A program made the translations under genes and the position numbers. 7,695 nt of DNA from an uncultured Clostridia bacterium (GTDB lineage Bacteria > Bacillota > Clostridia > Oscillospirales > CAG-382): contig CANQVQ010000075.1 in the NCBI GenBank assembly GCA_947627335.1, forward strand, positions 1 through 7,695, given 5' to 3'. This document shows, piece after piece, positions 5,594 through 7,695 of the stretch. The notes under the pieces are model-generated. The model was not told where the DNA came from. It did not search any database and saw only the letters and a list, made by a program, of their open reading frames with translations. Each line of letters opens with the position of its first letter. The first letter of the stretch is position 1.

Positions 5594-6118
5594 ATGCCGA
5601 ACGCAAAGAGTATAGCGAGGGCGGCGGAGCTTCGTGCGGAGATCCGGCGGCACGGCGCGGAAATTCTGCGTGCGAAGGGAATGCTGGTCGGGCGGGCGTT
5701 CGTCCAGCACGGCGACGTGAGCGTCTACGAGCATTGCGTCAATGTGGCGTTCGTCAGCCTGTACCTCGCACGGCGGCTTCACATCCCGCTGAACCGGGAC
5801 GTGCTGATCCGCGGGGCGCTTCTGCACGACTATTTCCAGTACGACTGGCACGAGGACGACCCCTCGCACCGCCTGCACGGGTTCCACCACGCCAAACGGG
5901 CGCTGGAGAACGCTTGCCGGGATTTCGCGCTGACCGCACGGGAAAAGGACGTCATCGCCAAGCATATGTTCCCGCTCAATCTCCGCCCGCCGCGGTACCG
6001 CGAAAGCGTGCTGGTCTGCGCGACGGACAAAATGTGCGCCGTGCTGGAGATTTTCGGTCCCGACTGTCTGCGCCGGCGGACCGGACTGCACAGCACCGTG
6101 CGTTCCGCTGCAAAGTGA
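5594..6118 (+). CDS. HD-domain phosphohydrolase-like protein
   Basis: This 174-residue soluble protein has the HD-superfamily metal ligands in order: His47 (YEHCVNVA), His78-Asp79 in GALLHDYFQYDW, His98/His99 in HGFHHAKRA, His124 in AKHMFPLN, and Asp145 in CATDKMCAV. The single compact HD domain covers about 40-155, with an N-terminal helix (1-35). HD proteins hydrolyse phosphoester bonds of nucleotides or related substrates with divalent metals; the substrate here is unknown. The ATG has a clear AAAGGAG about eight bases upstream. The gene returns to high GC after the AT-rich phosphotransferase region and ends at its own terminator. Similar small HD proteins are common single genes in Clostridia. 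I see no firm promoter in the 154-base gap before it. Confidence 0.85.
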   Translation: MPNAKSIARAAELRAEIRRHGAEILRAKGMLVGRAFVQHGDVSVYEHCVNVAFVSLYLARRLHIPLNRDVLIRGALLHDYFQYDWHEDDPSHRLHGFHHAKRALENACRDFALTAREKDVIAKHMFPLNLRPPRYRESVLVCATDKMCAVLEIFGPDCLRRRTGLHSTVRSAAK

Positions 6119-6124
6119 ATCCCC

Positions 6125-6158
6125 GCGGGAGCGCCGTCCCCGGTCCTCCCGCTTTTTT
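6125..6158 (+). terminator. Intrinsic terminator of the HD-domain gene
   Basis: GCGGGAG (6125-6131) and CTCCCGC (6146-6152) form a perfect 7-bp stem with a 14-base loop, followed directly by six T (6153-6158). It starts seven bases after the stop codon. This is a textbook rho-independent terminator. Confidence 0.88.
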
Positions 6159-6176
6159 GTGGCAAGAAAACCGACA

Positions 6177-6210
6177 AAACGGAGGTCCCCCGACGGGGAA
6201 ACCTCCGTTT
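6177..6210 (-). terminator. Strong, probably bidirectional terminator between convergent genes
   Basis: AAACGGAGGT (6177-6186) and ACCTCCGTTT (6201-6210) pair over ten bases, and an inner CCCC/GGGG pair closes a GAC loop. On the minus strand the stem runs into TTTTGTCGGTTTT and lies about 20 bases past the SPFH gene stop. On the plus strand it is followed by TTTCTTTG and could back up the terminator at 6125-6158. Confidence 0.85.
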
Positions 6211-6228
6211 CTTTGATACCGATCGCGT

Positions 6229-7251
6229 TTACTCCGCCGGGGTCGGCTCGGCGGACTGCGCCGCCTGTTCCGCGAGGGCGGCGATGTCGAGAATGGACAG
6301 CGCACCTTCGTCCCCGACGTAGGTTTCCGGCAGCTTGCCGTCCCAACCATCGATCAGGTAGTACTGCAGCAGCGCTTCGGTCAGCGACCCGGCGAGCGCG
6401 TCGTTGATCTCTGCGTCCTTCTGCCCCGCGTATTCCGCGGCGTCCGCCTCGATGCGCCGGACTTCCGCCTCCGCTTCGGCTTCGATCTTCTGCGTTTCCG
6501 CCGCCGCTTCCGCCGCGATGACCTTGCGGTCTGCGGACGCGCTCTCCTCCATCGTCGCCTGCTCCTGCGCGATCTGCGCCTGCAATTTATTCTGGGCGGC
6601 GACCTGCTTGGCTTCGACTGCGGCGGTGAACGCGTCGGTGAAGTCGATGTTCTCGACCGCCGTCGAAACGACCTCGATGTTGTACGTCGCGAGGTCCTCT
6701 ACCAGCAGTTCCATGATCTTGTTCGACAGTTCGTCCCGACGCTCGACCAGTTCGTCGGCGGTGTACTGCGCGATGACGCTCTTGACCGCCTCCTGGATCC
6801 GCGGCACCATGACTGTATCGTAGTAATCCACCCCGATGGAGCGGTAGATGGTCTGGGCGTTGCTCTTTTCGATCTGGTAGTTGATGGAATAGTCCACGTC
6901 CACTTCCTGAATGTCGCTCGAGAAGCAGCTCATTTGCAAACTGCCCTTCTGGTTGCGGTTGTCCATGCGGACGACCTCCTGCCACGGCAGTTTGAAATGC
7001 ACGCCCGCTTCGTAGGTGTAATTCTCCACCTTGCCGAACGTGGTGACGATGCCGGTGTGCCCGGTCGGGACCGAACTCATGCAGGCGGCTCCGATGACGA
7101 CCAGCCCGCATAACGCGAACCATTGCCGCTTGCCGCGACGCCACGTCAGCCGCTCCTTGACCCGCCCGTCGTAGGAATACTTCTCCTTGCGGATGCCGAG
7201 CAGCACGTACAGCACCGCGATGGCGATCAATCCGGATACAAAAATAGTCAT
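6229..7251 (-). CDS. SPFH/band-7 (prohibitin/HflC-like) membrane protein
   Basis: This 340-residue protein has two predicted membrane segments (about 2-20 and 44-60) with a basic linker between them (RKEK...RRGKR). The SPFH domain follows, starting VPTGHTGIVTTFGKVENYTYEAGVHFKLPW (about 61-90) and running to about 225. A long Ala/Glu-rich coiled coil (about 211-285, with EAEAEAEVRRIEA) leads into a C-terminal segment ending EPTPAE. Such proteins oligomerise at the membrane and organise microdomains or hold proteases such as FtsH; the partner here is unknown. Two N-terminal helices instead of one is a small departure from the HflC/prohibitin plan. The ATG at 7251-7249 follows AAAGGAG (7267-7261) by nine bases. 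The gene lies 44 bases after the flavoprotein gene, on the same strand, and is closed by the hairpin at 6177-6210. Confidence 0.9.
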   Translation of the reverse strand: MTIFVSGLIAIAVLYVLLGIRKEKYSYDGRVKERLTWRRGKRQWFALCGLVVIGAACMSSVPTGHTGIVTTFGKVENYTYEAGVHFKLPWQEVVRMDNRNQKGSLQMSCFSSDIQEVDVDYSINYQIEKSNAQTIYRSIGVDYYDTVMVPRIQEAVKSVIAQYTADELVERRDELSNKIMELLVEDLATYNIEVVSTAVENIDFTDAFTAAVEAKQVAAQNKLQAQIAQEQATMEESASADRKVIAAEAAAETQKIEAEAEAEVRRIEADAAEYAGQKDAEINDALAGSLTEALLQYYLIDGWDGKLPETYVGDEGALSILDIAALAEQAAQSAEPTPAE

Positions 7252-7295
7252 GTGTGTGTTCTCCTTTCAATATGGAAGCGTTTCTTTTCTCTTTT

Positions 7296-7695
7296 TCAGG
7301 TTGCGGTCGCCGCCGAGAGCCCCGCGAGCCGCCCGGTCGCGAACGCGATCTGCAGGTTGTACCCGCCGGTATACGCGTCCACGTCCAGCAGTTCCCCGGC
7401 GAAATACAGCCCAGACACCAGGCGGGACGCCATGGTTTTCGGGTCCACCTCGTCGACGGACACGCCTCCGCTGGTGACGATCGCCTCCGCAAGCGGACGG
7501 GGACCGGTCAACTCGATGCGGAGGTCCTTCAGCCCGGCGCACAGCCGCCTGCGCTCCTCGCGAAGCAGGGAATGGGGCTTCTCCTCCCCGGTAAAACCGA
7601 GCCGGGAAAGGAACGGCAGGATCATCTTCGCGGGCAGCAGACTTCCCATGCAGTTGCGCAGGTCGCGGTTCCCGTGCGACGCGAACTCCCGCTGC
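7296..7695 (-). CDS. NAD(P)/FAD-dependent oxidoreductase of the HI0933/YhiN (BaiN-like) family, C-terminal part (truncated by window edge)
   Basis: The visible 132 residues, ending at TGA 7298-7296, form the C-terminus of a flavoprotein. Recognisable are the segment before SGGVSVDEVDPKTMASRL and the FAD-contact motif GLYFAGELLDVDAYTGG, followed by YNLQIAFATGRLAG. This signature is typical of the HI0933/YhiN family, whose members are usually about 400 residues; some relatives are called BaiN or aminoacetone-oxidase-like. The Rossmann N-terminus lies beyond the window, and the frame is open to its last base, so an internal ATG at 7649 is not the start. It is the upstream gene of a likely two-gene unit with the SPFH protein. 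Substrate and role cannot be told from this part. Confidence 0.88.
   Translation of the reverse strand, partial: QREFASHGNRDLRNCMGSLLPAKMILPFLSRLGFTGEEKPHSLLREERRRLCAGLKDLRIELTGPRPLAEAIVTSGGVSVDEVDPKTMASRLVSGLYFAGELLDVDAYTGGYNLQIAFATGRLAGLSAATAT

Noticed and set aside
1..7695. CRISPR array, tRNA, rRNA, insertion sequence or phage module
   Set aside because: No regularly spaced repeats, no cloverleaf-like or rRNA sequence and no transposase, integrase or phage structural genes were seen on either strand; the amidase alone is not evidence of a prophage.

Overview
The window reads as chromosomal DNA of a GC-rich (about 60 % in core genes by hand count of single lines) Gram-positive anaerobe of the class Clostridia, probably Oscillospiraceae-like. 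The grounds are strong AGGAGG-type ribosome binding sites, a tandem feoA-feoA-feoB operon followed by the Firmicutes-type FeoB-associated Cys-rich membrane protein, a FeoB with the acidic inter-helix insertion I associate with clostridial homologues, and a BaiN/HI0933-type flavoprotein. Taxonomy is inferred from protein character only.

Layout. (1) 1-201, minus strand: the first 67 codons of an N-acetylmuramoyl-L-alanine amidase-like cell-wall hydrolase that runs off the left edge. (2) 202-501: a 300-base gene-free stretch with two inverted repeats, one of which is a plausible terminator for the feo operon. (3) 502-4010, minus strand: a five-gene ferrous-iron uptake operon, in transcription order feoA-like, feoA-like, feoB, a small Cys-rich membrane protein and a small HMA-type metal-binding protein. 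It has a near-consensus promoter (TTGACA, 17 bp, TATAGT) at 4069-4097. A GTTAG-N6-CTAAC palindrome sits at the predicted transcription start, and a second palindrome of the same design lies just before feoB. (4) 4209-5439, plus strand: a clearly AT-richer gene with its own promoter, encoding an aminoglycoside phosphotransferase/choline-kinase-fold protein. Its last ~50 codons are displaced by a one-base frameshift in an A6 run. (5) 5594-6118, plus strand: an HD-domain phosphohydrolase-like protein ending at an intrinsic terminator. (6) 6229-7695, minus strand: an SPFH/band-7 membrane protein preceded by the C-terminal part of a BaiN/HI0933-family flavoprotein that runs off the right edge. A strong bidirectional hairpin separates these convergent units.

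How the genes work together. The feo genes form one functional unit. FeoB is the G-protein-coupled Fe(II) permease, the FeoA-like SH3 proteins are its probable cytosolic partners, and the two small cysteine-bearing proteins at the 3' end probably assist metal handling at or near FeoB. The paired palindromes suggest control by a metal-dependent repressor encoded elsewhere. The phosphotransferase, HD protein and SPFH/flavoprotein pair show no evident functional link to iron uptake.

I do not see a wholly new system. The points most worth following are the paired operators, the feo accessory genes, the FeoB insertion, and the frameshifted phosphotransferase with a substituted catalytic histidine.
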